Shown: positions 43,313-51,876, numbered from the stretch's first letter. The stretch: 63,372 bases of DNA from an uncultured Collinsella sp. (GCA_958427975.1 CAUAEH010000006.1:1-63372), one strand, 5' to 3'. Notes: generated by a model not told the origin, from the letters alone. Numbers and translations are program-made.

Positions 43313-44637
43313 GCCTGCAAACGAGGATTAAGGCTGCCGGCGCTGCAGCGGGGGCAGCGCCTGTAGATGCGGGGCGTCGCCGCGCGGTGAAACGACGCAC
43401 CAAGCGCGCCGTGATGGACCGCATGGGTTACGACGAAGTGGCGCGTATCAGCGCCTATATCGACCCGGCACTTGCCCGCTCGGAATTGCGTCCCGCGGTG
43501 GAGGCGGCGCTCAATGTTGAGGAGCCGACTGATCTCGCGACGTCCGAGCGTGAGACCATCATTGACGAGATTTTGGATGACGTGGTGGGCTTGGGGCCGT
43601 TGCAGCCGCTCATCGAGGACGACACCGTTACCGAGATCATGATTAACGGCTGCCGCTCGGCTTTCTTTGAACGCGGCGGCGTCTTGCACCCCATCGAGCA
43701 TGCGTTTGAGGATGATGAGCAGATCCGTGTGCTTATCGACCGTATCATCTCGCCACTTGGCCGCCGTATCGACGAGCGCAGCCCCATCGTCAACGCCCGC
43801 CTCAAAACGGGCTATCGCGTCAACGCGGTGATTCCGCCTGTGGCGATTGACGGACCGATTCTCACCATCCGAAAGTTCTCGGACCGCATCTGCTCGCTGG
43901 ACGAGCTTGTGGGGCTGGGGTCGCTGCCGCTTTGGTATGCGCAGCTGTTGTCGTGCGCGGTGTCGCTGCGACAGGACCTGGCGGTTGCGGGAGGCACGGG
44001 ATCTGGTAAGACCACCCTGCTCAACGCGTTGTCATGTGAGATTTCCACCGGCGAGCGCATCGTGACGATCGAGGACTCTGCCGAGCTCAAGTTTGCGCAT
44101 CATCCGCACGTGGTGCGTCTAGAGGCGCGCGAGGCTTCAATTGAGGGCGAGGGCGCGGTGACGATCCGCGACCTGGTGACCAATGCCCTGCGCATGCGCC
44201 CCGACCGCATCGTGGTGGGCGAGGTGCGCGGTGCCGAGTGCTGCGACATGTTGCAGGCCATGAACACGGGCCACGACGGGTCGCTCACCACGCTTCATGC
44301 GGGTTCCGAGCAGGAGACCGTGGTGCGTCTGACGTTGCTTGCACGTTATGGCATCGATCTGCCGAGCGAGCTCATCGAGGAGCAGATTGCCATGGCGCTC
44401 GACGGCATCGTGATGTCCGAGCGCCACGCCGATGGCAGGCGCTTCGTCTCCTCGTATTCGGGGGTGCGTCGCGCCGCGTCGGGCGGCGTAGAGCTCGAGC
44501 GCTATGTGACTTTCGATGCCGCCGAGCGCACCTGGACGCTTGACCGCGAGCCGCCGTTTATCGCAGAAGGCCTGCGGTCGGGGACGCTCACACAAGAGGA
44601 GGTGGACGAATGGAGGTCGCTGTGCCCCTCGTCGTAG
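43309..44637 (+). CDS. cpaF: CpaF/TadA-type pilus assembly ATPase
   Basis: Secretion ATPase powering Flp pilus assembly. It has an N-terminal three-helix region, the NGCRSAFFERGG and DERSPIVNARL segments of the N-terminal CpaF domain, Walker A GGTGSGKT (228-235), Asp box TIEDSAELKF, Walker B RPDRIVVGEVRG, and His box TGHDGSLTTLHAG. 442 aa is typical. It is translationally coupled to cpaE through an ATGA overlap. Confidence 0.95.
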   Translation: MSLQTRIKAAGAAAGAAPVDAGRRRAVKRRTKRAVMDRMGYDEVARISAYIDPALARSELRPAVEAALNVEEPTDLATSERETIIDEILDDVVGLGPLQPLIEDDTVTEIMINGCRSAFFERGGVLHPIEHAFEDDEQIRVLIDRIISPLGRRIDERSPIVNARLKTGYRVNAVIPPVAIDGPILTIRKFSDRICSLDELVGLGSLPLWYAQLLSCAVSLRQDLAVAGGTGSGKTTLLNALSCEISTGERIVTIEDSAELKFAHHPHVVRLEAREASIEGEGAVTIRDLVTNALRMRPDRIVVGEVRGAECCDMLQAMNTGHDGSLTTLHAGSEQETVVRLTLLARYGIDLPSELIEEQIAMALDGIVMSERHADGRRFVSSYSGVRRAASGGVELERYVTFDAAERTWTLDREPPFIAEGLRSGTLTQEEVDEWRSLCPSS

Positions 44638-45536
44638 GGGGTTTGGCAGGGTTTTCTGTCGCGACGGCGTGCGGGGCGGAACCTCGTGTGCCGCAGGTGC
44701 CGCCGGCGGAGCTGGCGCGTCAGGCGTTCGAGACGGTGGCAGAGAAGCTGCCGCGTGAGTTGGTGGAAAACGATCTGCTGAAAAAGATTGCCCGTTCGTG
44801 GGCATCGCTGGCTCCGGCGCGTCGCCTTGGCCTCGTGATCGAGGATGCTTCGGAGCGTTTGGCGTTTCTGCTGCTATCGAGCGGTGTCTGCTGCGTTTTG
44901 CTAACGATGGTGTCGTTATCGCCCCTCGGGTTTGCCTTGGGACTTGTTGCTCCGATTGCCGCTGGCGCCGCTCGGGATGGCTTTGAGAGCCGGCGCGAGC
45001 AACACGATGCAGAAGAGGCCATGCCCGAGGCGTTTACCGCACTTTCCATGTCGCTTGCCTCGGGACATTCGCTGGCCCAGGGCATGCGCTTTGTGGGCGC
45101 TCATGCGCAAGAACCGGTGCATACCGAGTTTTTGCGGGTGGCGGCGGCGATCGATTGCGGTATCTCGGCGACCGACGCGCTCGATGACTTGCTCGTGCGC
45201 ATCGACGCCCCCGGTCTTTCGCTTGTGACCTTGGCGCTTAAGGTGTCACAGCGCACCGGCGCTCCGCTTGCCGACTTGCTGTCCGAGGCGTCGAGCATGG
45301 TAGGGGAGCGCATTGAGCTCAAGCGCCGCCTGGATGTCAAGACGTCGCAGGCTCGCATGTCGGCGCATATGGTCGCGGCGATGCCGGCAGGCATGTGCGC
45401 GGTGCTGGCGCTGCTTTCGGCAGATTTTCGTCGCGGTCTCGCGACGCCTGCCGGTGCAGGCGCTATGGTGCTGGGCCTTGCCCTCAACGTCGTTGCCTTG
45501 GTGGTTATCCGGCGCATTATGAGGGTGGAGCTATGA
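44610..45536 (+). CDS. tadB: TadB-like pilus assembly membrane protein
   Basis: Type II secretion F-domain protein with two N-terminal membrane helices (LAFLLLSSGVCCVLLTMVSL and the next), the conserved cytoplasmic F domain (EAFTALSMSLASGHSLAQGM), and C-terminal helices (VVALVVIRRI). TadB and TadC form the inner-membrane platform on which CpaF acts. It overlaps cpaF by 28 bp. Confidence 0.85.
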   Translation: MEVAVPLVVGGLAGFSVATACGAEPRVPQVPPAELARQAFETVAEKLPRELVENDLLKKIARSWASLAPARRLGLVIEDASERLAFLLLSSGVCCVLLTMVSLSPLGFALGLVAPIAAGAARDGFESRREQHDAEEAMPEAFTALSMSLASGHSLAQGMRFVGAHAQEPVHTEFLRVAAAIDCGISATDALDDLLVRIDAPGLSLVTLALKVSQRTGAPLADLLSEASSMVGERIELKRRLDVKTSQARMSAHMVAAMPAGMCAVLALLSADFRRGLATPAGAGAMVLGLALNVVALVVIRRIMRVEL

Positions 45537-46174
45537 GCGCCCCAGTTGCAGTTGCGGCTTGCCTGTGCGCCCTGAGTGTATTTGTCGCGACGGGTTTGGA
45601 TCGGGCGGATGCGCGCAAGATCGCAGGGGCCTGCAAGCGCGAGGCGGTGCTGGTCGCTGCCGCGGGTCGCTCGGTGGCCGATGCCCTGACCGCGCGAGTG
45701 AAGGGCGCGGTTGGAGCGGGCGGCCCGGCGCGAGTTTCGCTCGGCGAAGTGTCCGAGATGATCGATGTTGTGCGCTTGGGTCTTTCGGCCGGTCTTTCGT
45801 TTGATGCGGCGCTTGAGATTTTCTGCGCCAACCGTCGGTCAGTGCTGGCTCTTCGCCTTGAGCGGGCCTGCATGGCGTGGCAAGTGGGCGTGGGTACGCG
45901 TGAGGACGAGTTGTTGGCCGCCGCGCGCGACCTGGACGTGCGAGCGCTCGAGACCTTTGCCATCACGGTGGGGCAGGCGCTCGCCCTGGGTGCCCCACTT
46001 GCCGAGACGTTGGCCGCTCAAAGTCGCGAGATCCGTGCGGCTCATCGCGCCGCGGTCGAGCGCGAGATTGAGCGTGCGCCCGTCAAGCTGCTGATTCCCA
46101 CCGGCACGCTCATCTTGCCGGCGTTGCTTCTGTCCATATTGGGCCCGCTGTTGGGAGCAGGCGGGATGATGTAG
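45533..46174 (+). CDS. tadC: TadC-like pilus assembly membrane protein
   Basis: Second F-domain platform protein, 213 aa, shorter than many TadC proteins. F-domain pattern: MIDVVRLGLSAGLSFDAALEIF and LETFAITVGQALALGAPLAETL. A C-terminal helix LLIPTGTLILPALLLSILGPLL is present. Start ATG overlaps the tadB stop (ATGA). Confidence 0.82.
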   Translation: MSAPVAVAACLCALSVFVATGLDRADARKIAGACKREAVLVAAAGRSVADALTARVKGAVGAGGPARVSLGEVSEMIDVVRLGLSAGLSFDAALEIFCANRRSVLALRLERACMAWQVGVGTREDELLAAARDLDVRALETFAITVGQALALGAPLAETLAAQSREIRAAHRAAVEREIERAPVKLLIPTGTLILPALLLSILGPLLGAGGMM

Positions 46175-46184
46175 GGAGGAATAC

Positions 46185-46418
46185 ATGAACACGATGACTG
46201 ACGTTGCTGGCAAGATCTGGAGCTGGGCTGTTTGCCAGTCAATTCGCGCTCGCCAGCATGCCGGGGAGCTACTGCAGGAGGAGAGTGCGCAGGGCACCAC
46301 CGAATACGCCATCTTGGTCGGCGTGCTCGTGGTGATCGCCATCATTGCCATTGTCGCATTTAAGGGCAAGGTCCAAGATCTATGGAACGCTATCAGCGAG
46401 GGCATCAACAGCCTGTAG
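46185..46418 (+). CDS. Flp-type pilin
   Basis: A 77-residue prepilin and likely main pilus subunit. A 36-residue leader ends in EESA, then QGTTEYAILVGVLVVIAII begins the hydrophobic spine with Glu+5 and Tyr+6 if cleavage is after Ala, as in Flp pilins (which normally have Gly at -1). A short amphipathic tail follows. Ribosome site GGGAGG. The gene directly follows the platform genes, the usual position for the pilin. Confidence 0.8.
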   Translation: MNTMTDVAGKIWSWAVCQSIRARQHAGELLQEESAQGTTEYAILVGVLVVIAIIAIVAFKGKVQDLWNAISEGINSL

Positions 46419-46945
46419 AGGGTAGGCGGCCTGCCGGCGCACTGCTGGTGTTTGCCTGTGTGGTTGTGGCGGTGGCAGTGGCGGTTTGGGGGCTAAACGC
46501 CGCGCGGCAGCAGCGTCCTGGGGCCGCCTTCGATTCGGGCTCAGATTCGACGGTGGCGTCTCAAAAAGATGAGATGCGAGATGCGGACGATTCGGATGTC
46601 GCTGTCACGGCGCAAACCTTTCTGCGGATGCTCGACAAGCGGTCTGGCACTGCGACGGATTCGCCTGAGGACAACGCGATTGCGGTCCGGCTTGCATGGT
46701 CCGAGGACCGACCGATGACCGAGGCAGCGGCGGATATGTTACGCGCCTACCGCGAGGTGCCAACGGCCCAGCTCGCCCTGAGCGGCTATCTCGATATTAA
46801 GGGTAACGTATGGGGCGCCATTGTGCGCGATGGGCGCGGCTGGGTCGATATGGTGACGGTTGCCGCGGATACTGGCGATGCTTCGTGTCGTCTGCGCGCG
46901 GTGCGCCTGGCCCCGCAAACAATAAGCTCAAAGGAGGGGTCGTGA
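46382..46945 (+). CDS. tad-locus membrane-anchored protein of unknown function
   Basis: Not recognised. A 187-aa protein with one N-terminal membrane helix (GALLVFACVVVAVAVAVWGL, about 18-38), then an acidic Ser/Asp-rich linker and a compact extracytoplasmic domain (VAVTAQTFLRMLDKRSG to RAVRLAPQ). It overlaps the pilin gene by 37 bp in another frame, so it depends on translational coupling. Position suggests a pilus accessory role, perhaps a minor subunit or periplasm-side assembly factor. Confidence 0.7.
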   Translation: MERYQRGHQQPVEGRRPAGALLVFACVVVAVAVAVWGLNAARQQRPGAAFDSGSDSTVASQKDEMRDADDSDVAVTAQTFLRMLDKRSGTATDSPEDNAIAVRLAWSEDRPMTEAAADMLRAYREVPTAQLALSGYLDIKGNVWGAIVRDGRGWVDMVTVAADTGDASCRLRAVRLAPQTISSKEGS

Positions 46946-46946
46946 A

Positions 46947-47165
46947 ATGCATGACGTCCTGCGCGAGGAATCCGCCCAGGCGACGGTCGAATACGCCATC
47001 GTCACGGTGGCGCTGTTATCGATCGTGCTGGCGATTGCGGAGCTTTGGCGTGCTGGCACCGATGGGCACTTGGCGGCGCTGGTTGAGCGGGCGGCATCCC
47101 ATGGCGTTGCCTCGACGTCGGTTATCGACGCCGCTGCGGGCGCTAAGGACATCGCGTTGTATTGA
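46947..47165 (+). CDS. small TadE/Flp-like pilin, 72 aa
   Basis: Short leader MHDVLREESA, then QATVEYAIVTVALLSIVLAIAEL: a pilin-like spine with Glu+5 and Tyr+6 after Ala. The tail is 35 residues. Distinct from the flp gene product but with the same EESAQ junction, so probably a second minor pilin. GGAGG precedes the start. Confidence 0.75.
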   Translation: MHDVLREESAQATVEYAIVTVALLSIVLAIAELWRAGTDGHLAALVERAASHGVASTSVIDAAAGAKDIALY

Positions 47166-47637
47166 TATCGCGCGCGAGGACCGGGCGCAGTCTACGGTCG
47201 AGGCTGCTTTTTTGCTGCCGACGTTTCTGATGCTCATTCTTCTCGCACTGCAACCGGTGTGTTTGCTCTATACGCGCGCGGTCATGGAGTCTGCCGCTGC
47301 CGAGACCGCGCGGCTCATGACCACGACGACGGCGGAGGACGACGATCTTAAGGAGTTCACCCGCCGCCGGCTTGCCGCAGTGCCCAACGTTTCGATCTTT
47401 CATGCCGGCGGGCCGTTGTCGTGGGATATCGAGCTTGGCCGGGCCGGTGCGGGTGGTGTCTCGTCCGTGTCCGTTTCCGGCGAGGTCAAGCCGTTGCCTG
47501 TGATCGGTGCGTTTGCGCAGGCTATGGGTGGTACCGCCGAGGGCGGCTACGTTGAGCTCAAGGTCGATGTCTCGTATCAATCGCGTCCCGAATGGCTGGA
47601 GGGAGATTATGATTCGTGGATTGCTGCATGGGATTAA
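47101..47637 (+). CDS. TadE-like minor pilin
   Basis: The pseudopilin motif REDRAQSTVEAAFLLPTFLMLILLAL marks a TadE protein, followed by about 120 residues of extracytoplasmic domain. The start is uncertain. ATG 47101 gives a 65-bp overlap with the previous gene and a weak ribosome site. An ATT at 47161, overlapping the previous stop and behind AAGGA, would give the short leader seen in the other pilin genes. Ala again replaces Gly at -1. Confidence 0.7.
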   Translation: MALPRRRLSTPLRALRTSRCIDIAREDRAQSTVEAAFLLPTFLMLILLALQPVCLLYTRAVMESAAAETARLMTTTTAEDDDLKEFTRRRLAAVPNVSIFHAGGPLSWDIELGRAGAGGVSSVSVSGEVKPLPVIGAFAQAMGGTAEGGYVELKVDVSYQSRPEWLEGDYDSWIAAWD

Positions 47638-49762
47638 GCGTTTCTGGTCTAGATGCGTTTTGACGCGCCGTCCGAGCTGCCATCGCAAGCGAGGCGGCTT
47701 TATGGGCCGCGCCGGTATCGACCTGTTTATCGAAGACGGTGCCTACACCACGCTTTCTTCTGCCGTGGTCATCCTAGTGGTGCTCACGTTGTTGTTTTCG
47801 TCGACCGCGGCGATATGGAGCATGTCGCGTGCCGGGGATACCCAGGTGGCGGCCGATAGCGGCGCGCTGGCGGGTGCCAACGTGGTGTCGTCCTATCACA
47901 CGACTGCCACGGCGGTTGATGCGAGCATCTTGAGTCTGGGGCTAGCGGGGTTTGCCACAATCGGGACGGGCCTGGTTGCCATTCTCATCCCAGGTGCCGA
48001 ACCAGTTGCCGGCAATATGGTCGACACCGGGATTGAGATCATTAAAACGCGCAACAAGTTTGCCAAAAGCGCATCGGAAGGCTTGCAGAAAATCGAGACG
48101 GCTCTGCCGTATCTGATTGCCGCGCGTGCCACGCAGGCGGTGTCGGCGCAGGATACCGATAGTGTGGCCTATACCGGTACGGCGCTTGCCGTGCCCAGGA
48201 CATCCGAGTCGGACTTCGCTGCGCTCAAAGGGTCAGAGATCTCGACCGATACCATTAAAGACACATCAGATGATTTAGAGCGTGCGGCCGAGGAGCTGCG
48301 GAAGGCTTCTGAGGACACGGCGAAGGCTAAAGAGCGCGCTTGGCTGGCGGATTGTGGCGGGTCTGACAAGGGCTCGGTCAGCAGCTGTTCTTGCATGTGG
48401 GAGCGTGTGAAAAGTCTAACGGATCTCTCTGGTGCTCAAAATCCGCATTACGCTTCGAGCGTTACGTGGGAACCGCAAGTGGCGCTCGATCGCGCGAAGG
48501 CCTACTATCGCCAGCGCCTGGCAAATGAGAAACCGCTTGGCGAGGGTCCGGAAAAACAGGCAGATTCTGCTGCACGAAAGGTGTTCTTCGCTTATGCGGG
48601 CGAAGAAGTCGAGCGGGCATATATAACTGAAAAGGACGGCAAAGTTTCCGCCCGCATCCCTTTCCTTCCGCGAAATCCAGATGAGGCGCGGACGACTGAA
48701 CTCTATACCGATGCGCGTTGGCCCACGAGTGAAGTAGATAAAGTTACCTATTTGCATTATGGGACTGACTGTCCAAATTACAAAAAAGGAAAGCCGGGTG
48801 GGCTGGCATCCGTCGCAGATTTTGACGGTCACGAAACGTGTAGCGAATGCCATTTCGGTGTGTCGTCTTTAGGGTACGTTGCGATTGCAACGACTTCTGT
48901 CGAAAGGGGCTTCGAGTACCACTTCGATAAGTTCAAAGAGGCTCTGGAAGACTACGTCGAATGCCGCAACAAAGAACTCGAACTTGAGCGTCAGACCGAG
49001 GATGAGGCCGACCGTGCGGGCAATGCGTTTGACCAGGCCATTAAAGCGCTTTCCGGCGAGCGTCCGCGTATCGCTCCGCCCGGTCGCAACGGCGTGGTCG
49101 CCTTTGCGGTTACGGGTGCCATCTCGAGCCCCGACGAGCTCAACTCTTCGTTTAACACGGCAGTCAGGCTTGGCAATCGCGGTGCTATCTCTGGCGCGGT
49201 GCTGGCACCCGATGACGCGACGGCGCAAAACAACGTGCTTTCGCGATTTTTCTCGACATTGAAGGAACGCTCGGGCGGCGTTGCCGGCGTGCTCGACGGC
49301 GTCATGGATGTTTGGGGACGGCTGCTCGTAGGATACGGTGATATTCAAGGTTCGGCCGACGAACTTATGGACGAGATGATTAAAGGCCTAGGAGGGGGCA
49401 GCGGCGCGTTGGGCTCCATCGCATCGTGGCTCGGCGATACCGTTTCGGCGTCCGTGGCGGCGCTGGGTTTGGAACCGTGCGACTTGCGCCTGCGAAAGCC
49501 GGTGCTGACCGATTCTGCCAACGTCATTAAGAGTCCGGGGTCTGACATTGCGGGTCTCTCTCAAGCGCAAGACAAACTGCGAAGTATTCCGTTGGGCGTG
49601 ACCGATCCCAAGGCGCTTTGCGAGGCGTTGGAATATCAAGTCGAACGCACCATTAGCGGTACGGTGTTCACACTTGCGGAGATTCCTCTGCCCGGCGGCG
49701 GCTCCATCCCGCTCACCGTCGATGTCGCCACGCTGGTTGGCGCTCTGGGCGGTGGGTCGTAA
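47609..49762 (+). CDS. TadG-like large pilus-associated protein
   Basis: 717 residues. After a basic leader, one membrane helix (LSSAVVILVVLTLLFSSTAAI, about 50-70) and a DTQVAADSGALAGANVV segment match the TadG-like N-terminus. The body has long coiled regions (DDLERAAEELRKASEDTAKAKERAW) and a cysteine-bearing middle (CGG, SCSC, CPNY, CSEC; about 250-415). DNA for that middle section (about 48400-48900) is visibly AT-richer than the rest, hinting at exchange. It likely acts as a tip or surface component. Start ATG follows GGAGGGAG and overlaps the TadE gene by 29 bp. Confidence 0.7.
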   Translation: MIRGLLHGIKRFWSRCVLTRRPSCHRKRGGFMGRAGIDLFIEDGAYTTLSSAVVILVVLTLLFSSTAAIWSMSRAGDTQVAADSGALAGANVVSSYHTTATAVDASILSLGLAGFATIGTGLVAILIPGAEPVAGNMVDTGIEIIKTRNKFAKSASEGLQKIETALPYLIAARATQAVSAQDTDSVAYTGTALAVPRTSESDFAALKGSEISTDTIKDTSDDLERAAEELRKASEDTAKAKERAWLADCGGSDKGSVSSCSCMWERVKSLTDLSGAQNPHYASSVTWEPQVALDRAKAYYRQRLANEKPLGEGPEKQADSAARKVFFAYAGEEVERAYITEKDGKVSARIPFLPRNPDEARTTELYTDARWPTSEVDKVTYLHYGTDCPNYKKGKPGGLASVADFDGHETCSECHFGVSSLGYVAIATTSVERGFEYHFDKFKEALEDYVECRNKELELERQTEDEADRAGNAFDQAIKALSGERPRIAPPGRNGVVAFAVTGAISSPDELNSSFNTAVRLGNRGAISGAVLAPDDATAQNNVLSRFFSTLKERSGGVAGVLDGVMDVWGRLLVGYGDIQGSADELMDEMIKGLGGGSGALGSIASWLGDTVSASVAALGLEPCDLRLRKPVLTDSANVIKSPGSDIAGLSQAQDKLRSIPLGVTDPKALCEALEYQVERTISGTVFTLAEIPLPGGGSIPLTVDVATLVGALGGGS

Positions 49763-50238
49763 TGAGTATCCGCATGCGTCTGCGCGAGGAGCGCGCCCAA
49801 GCGACGGTGGAGATGGCAGTGGTTACGCCCGTTTTGCTGGTGCTGGCACTCATCGTGTACAACGTCATGATCTTTGCCAGCGCTGTCGCGCGCTTCGACC
49901 GCGTGGTGCCCGACATCGTGCTAGCGCATGCCGTGGCATCGGAGGGGGAGGGCGACGAAAGCTCTGCCGATGCCTCGGCGACGGTTCAGACTCAAATTCT
50001 GAATGCCATGGAAGGCTATGACTTACAGATCGAAGTGTCGAGCGAGCAAGGCGCGAAGGCATCGGATGGTGGCCTGCTCTCCCTATCCGGTACGTTTAGG
50101 ACCTACACCTGCACCATGCACTATGAGCCGTGGCCGACTTCTCTCAGCATCGCTGGCGTTCCGCTGGGGGCGCCGACAACGTTGTCGCACGAGCGTGCGG
50201 TGACGGTCGATCCATGGCGTCCGGGGGTGGTCATGTGA
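49762..50238 (+). CDS. TadE-like minor pilin, second
   Basis: Leader MSIRMRLREERA then QATVEMAVVTPVLLVLALIVY, a TadE-type spine with Glu+5, followed by about 120 extracytoplasmic residues. It overlaps the TadG-like stop by 1 bp (TAATG) and the DUF192 start by 4 bp. Together with the other small pilins it completes the minor pilin set. Confidence 0.75.
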   Translation: MSIRMRLREERAQATVEMAVVTPVLLVLALIVYNVMIFASAVARFDRVVPDIVLAHAVASEGEGDESSADASATVQTQILNAMEGYDLQIEVSSEQGAKASDGGLLSLSGTFRTYTCTMHYEPWPTSLSIAGVPLGAPTTLSHERAVTVDPWRPGVVM

Positions 50239-50594
50239 CCGCGGTCTCGTCCTACATCGCCTACGCGCGGGCACTCAATAGGCTGGGTTGGACGCCGGCC
50301 GAGTTTGTGGTGGCGGAGTCGTTTGTCGTGCGCCTGCGCGGCATGCTGGGACGGCGTCCGGTTGCCGCCAACGGCCTGCCGCTCGTCATGGCGTTTCCAC
50401 GCTGCTCTTCGGTCCATACGTGTTTTATGGCCTATCCCATCGACATCGCCTTCATCGATCGCGACGGCAATATCCTCGCGCGCTACGAAAACGTCCGCCC
50501 TTGGCGCATGTGCTCCTGCCCCGGCGCCTGGGCCGTACTAGAGCGTCCTTCAATCATTGTTTCGACCCCTGCTCTCCAACGCGTGCCGGCTTAA
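50235..50594 (+). CDS. DUF192 family protein
   Basis: The core VRLRGMLGRRPV, MAFPRCSSVHTCFMAYPIDIAFID and WRMCSCPGAWAVLE match DUF192, a small beta-barrel family of unknown function often exported in Gram-negatives but here without a signal peptide. The GTG at 50235 overlaps the previous gene's TGA and follows GGGGGTGG. It is the last gene of the tad operon; whether it helps pilus assembly is not known. Confidence 0.8.
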   Translation: MTAVSSYIAYARALNRLGWTPAEFVVAESFVVRLRGMLGRRPVAANGLPLVMAFPRCSSVHTCFMAYPIDIAFIDRDGNILARYENVRPWRMCSCPGAWAVLERPSIIVSTPALQRVPA

Positions 50595-50652
50595 GAATTG
50601 GCGACAGTGGACTTTCGTCATACGAAATTGGGTAAGATGGAGGAGAAGATGC

Positions 50653-50919
50653 ATGGATGTTGAGATTCATCCCAACGCTAAAAAGCACCTGACGGAAAAG
50701 CAGGTGCTTAGCGCTTGGCTTGCGGTTACTGAGTGCATTCGTCGCGAGTCGAAGGACGAGCCGCCGAGATGGCTTGCGATTGGATGGCTCCCAGACGGAC
50801 GAAGCGTGGAGCTTGTCGCGGTCGAGCTTGTCCGTGGGTGGCTTATCATTCATGCCTTGTCTCCAGTCCAGAAGAAATTTTGGCAGGAGATTGAACAGGC
50901 TCGGCAAAGGGGTCGATGA
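50653..50919 (+). CDS. putative toxin of a small toxin-antitoxin pair
   Basis: 88-aa protein with a RelE/BrnT-like look: IHPNAKKHLTEKQVLSAW at the start, then WLAIGWLPDGRSVELVAVEL and GWLIIHALSP, beta strands ending in a basic helix. The stop overlaps the start of a ribbon-helix-helix-like gene (ATGA). The GGAGG-preceded ATG at 50653 is preferred over a frame running back into the DUF192 gene. The toxin call rests on fold resemblance and pairing and is tentative. Confidence 0.55.
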   Translation: MDVEIHPNAKKHLTEKQVLSAWLAVTECIRRESKDEPPRWLAIGWLPDGRSVELVAVELVRGWLIIHALSPVQKKFWQEIEQARQRGR

Positions 50920-51203
50920 TGGGCAAGACGTATACGGCCGCTAATGGTCAGGTTGTAACGGATGAAATGATTGACGCGTGGTGCGAGTCGTACGAGCGCG
51001 GAGAGTTTCCGGATGGCGAACACACCGTTGGTGGGATCGTGCATGGACGGCCCCCGCTCTCAGGTGAGGGGACGGCAACGCTGTCGGTCAAGATTCCTCT
51101 GGGAATGAAGGAGGCCATTCGTCGACGGGCGGCTGCCGAGGGGATGACGCCAAGTGAGTTTGCCCGTGCGGCTCTGAGTGAAAAACTTCTTGCTGCCGGC
51201 TGA
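50916..51203 (+). CDS. putative antitoxin with ribbon-helix-helix-like C-terminus
   Basis: 95 aa. The C-terminal part (ATLSVKIPLGMKEAIRRRA, then MTPSEFARAALSEKLL) fits a ribbon-helix-helix DNA-binding fold. The N-terminal half (VTDEMIDAWCESYERGEFPDG) is acidic and could bind the partner. ATG 50916 or 50919 overlaps the upstream stop. Gene order is toxin first, as in BrnTA/HigBA types. Confidence 0.6.
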   Translation: MMGKTYTAANGQVVTDEMIDAWCESYERGEFPDGEHTVGGIVHGRPPLSGEGTATLSVKIPLGMKEAIRRRAAAEGMTPSEFARAALSEKLLAAG

Positions 51204-51266
51204 TGCCTCTGACGTGCCGATTTATAGAACCGAGGCTGTGCTCAAAAACTTTTTTAAAATTCTCGG

Positions 51267-51294
51267 TTGACCGGAACGCGTCCTTGGTTATACT
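51267..51294 (+). promoter_or_regulatory. promoter of tRNA-Phe
   Basis: TTGACC (51267-51272) and TATACT (51289-51294) with 16-bp spacing, 32 bp upstream of the tRNA. Confidence 0.75.
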
Positions 51295-51326
51295 AATCAA
51301 GCCTTGAAACAAGGCACACCTCAAAT

Positions 51327-51399
<73 letters not shown>

Positions 51400-51411
51400 C
51401 CTTGAATTGAC

Positions 51412-51442
51412 TAGGACCTCTGCAAAGGGGTCCTTTTCTTTT
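51412..51442 (+). terminator. terminator of tRNA-Phe
   Basis: AGGACC with GGTCCT around CTCTGCAAAGG, then TTTTCTTTT. Confidence 0.75.
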
Positions 51443-51456
51443 ATCGAGGGCTCTGC

Positions 51457-51687
51457 GGAAATTGCGTCCCGGAATTTGGCTTCAGAGTGGGATGCGTTTT
51501 CCGCTTTGAGGCCGCTTGGGAAAGCGCGACCCGGAATCCGGCGTCAGAATGGGATGTGCTTTCCTTTTGCGGTCTTTGGCGGAAACTGCGTCCCAGATCC
51601 CGCGCTCAGAACGGGATGCATTTTCCGGTTGAGGCCTCGAACGGAAAATGCATCCCAGTCTTTTGCGAAAAACGGGATGCGCTTTCC
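51457..51687. repeat. array of four hairpins with exact 62-bp period
   Basis: Four 45-46-bp units start at 51457, 51519, 51581 and 51643. Each has a 14-bp left arm of the form GGAAANNGCGTCCC, an 17-18-bp loop, and a right arm GGGATGCGNTTTCC. Units are separated by 16-bp spacers, two of which share TTGAGGCC. Arms vary between units but keep most pairings. The period is not a multiple of three, so this is not a protein repeat. It lies between tRNA-Phe and the GH5-like gene, and no gene is seen in 51443-51876. Confidence 0.85.
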
Positions 51688-51876
51688 GGCCGCCTACTTC
51701 CGGCGCATATGTACATCTCGGCGCGCCATCTCGGGCCCGCCCAGACATTCCTTCCGCTTTTGCGCCACTTTACAGACCGTTCGGTCGTCTGTCCGCACGC
51801 GCGGGTATACTCAAAACGATACTTTTCCTATGCAATACGATGCAGGCTCGGCCTGCACGATCCGAAGGGGGCAGTG

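Noticed and set aside
51457..51687. CRISPR array
   Set aside because: The four units are imperfect palindromes that differ from each other, the 16-bp spacers are too short, and no cas gene is present.
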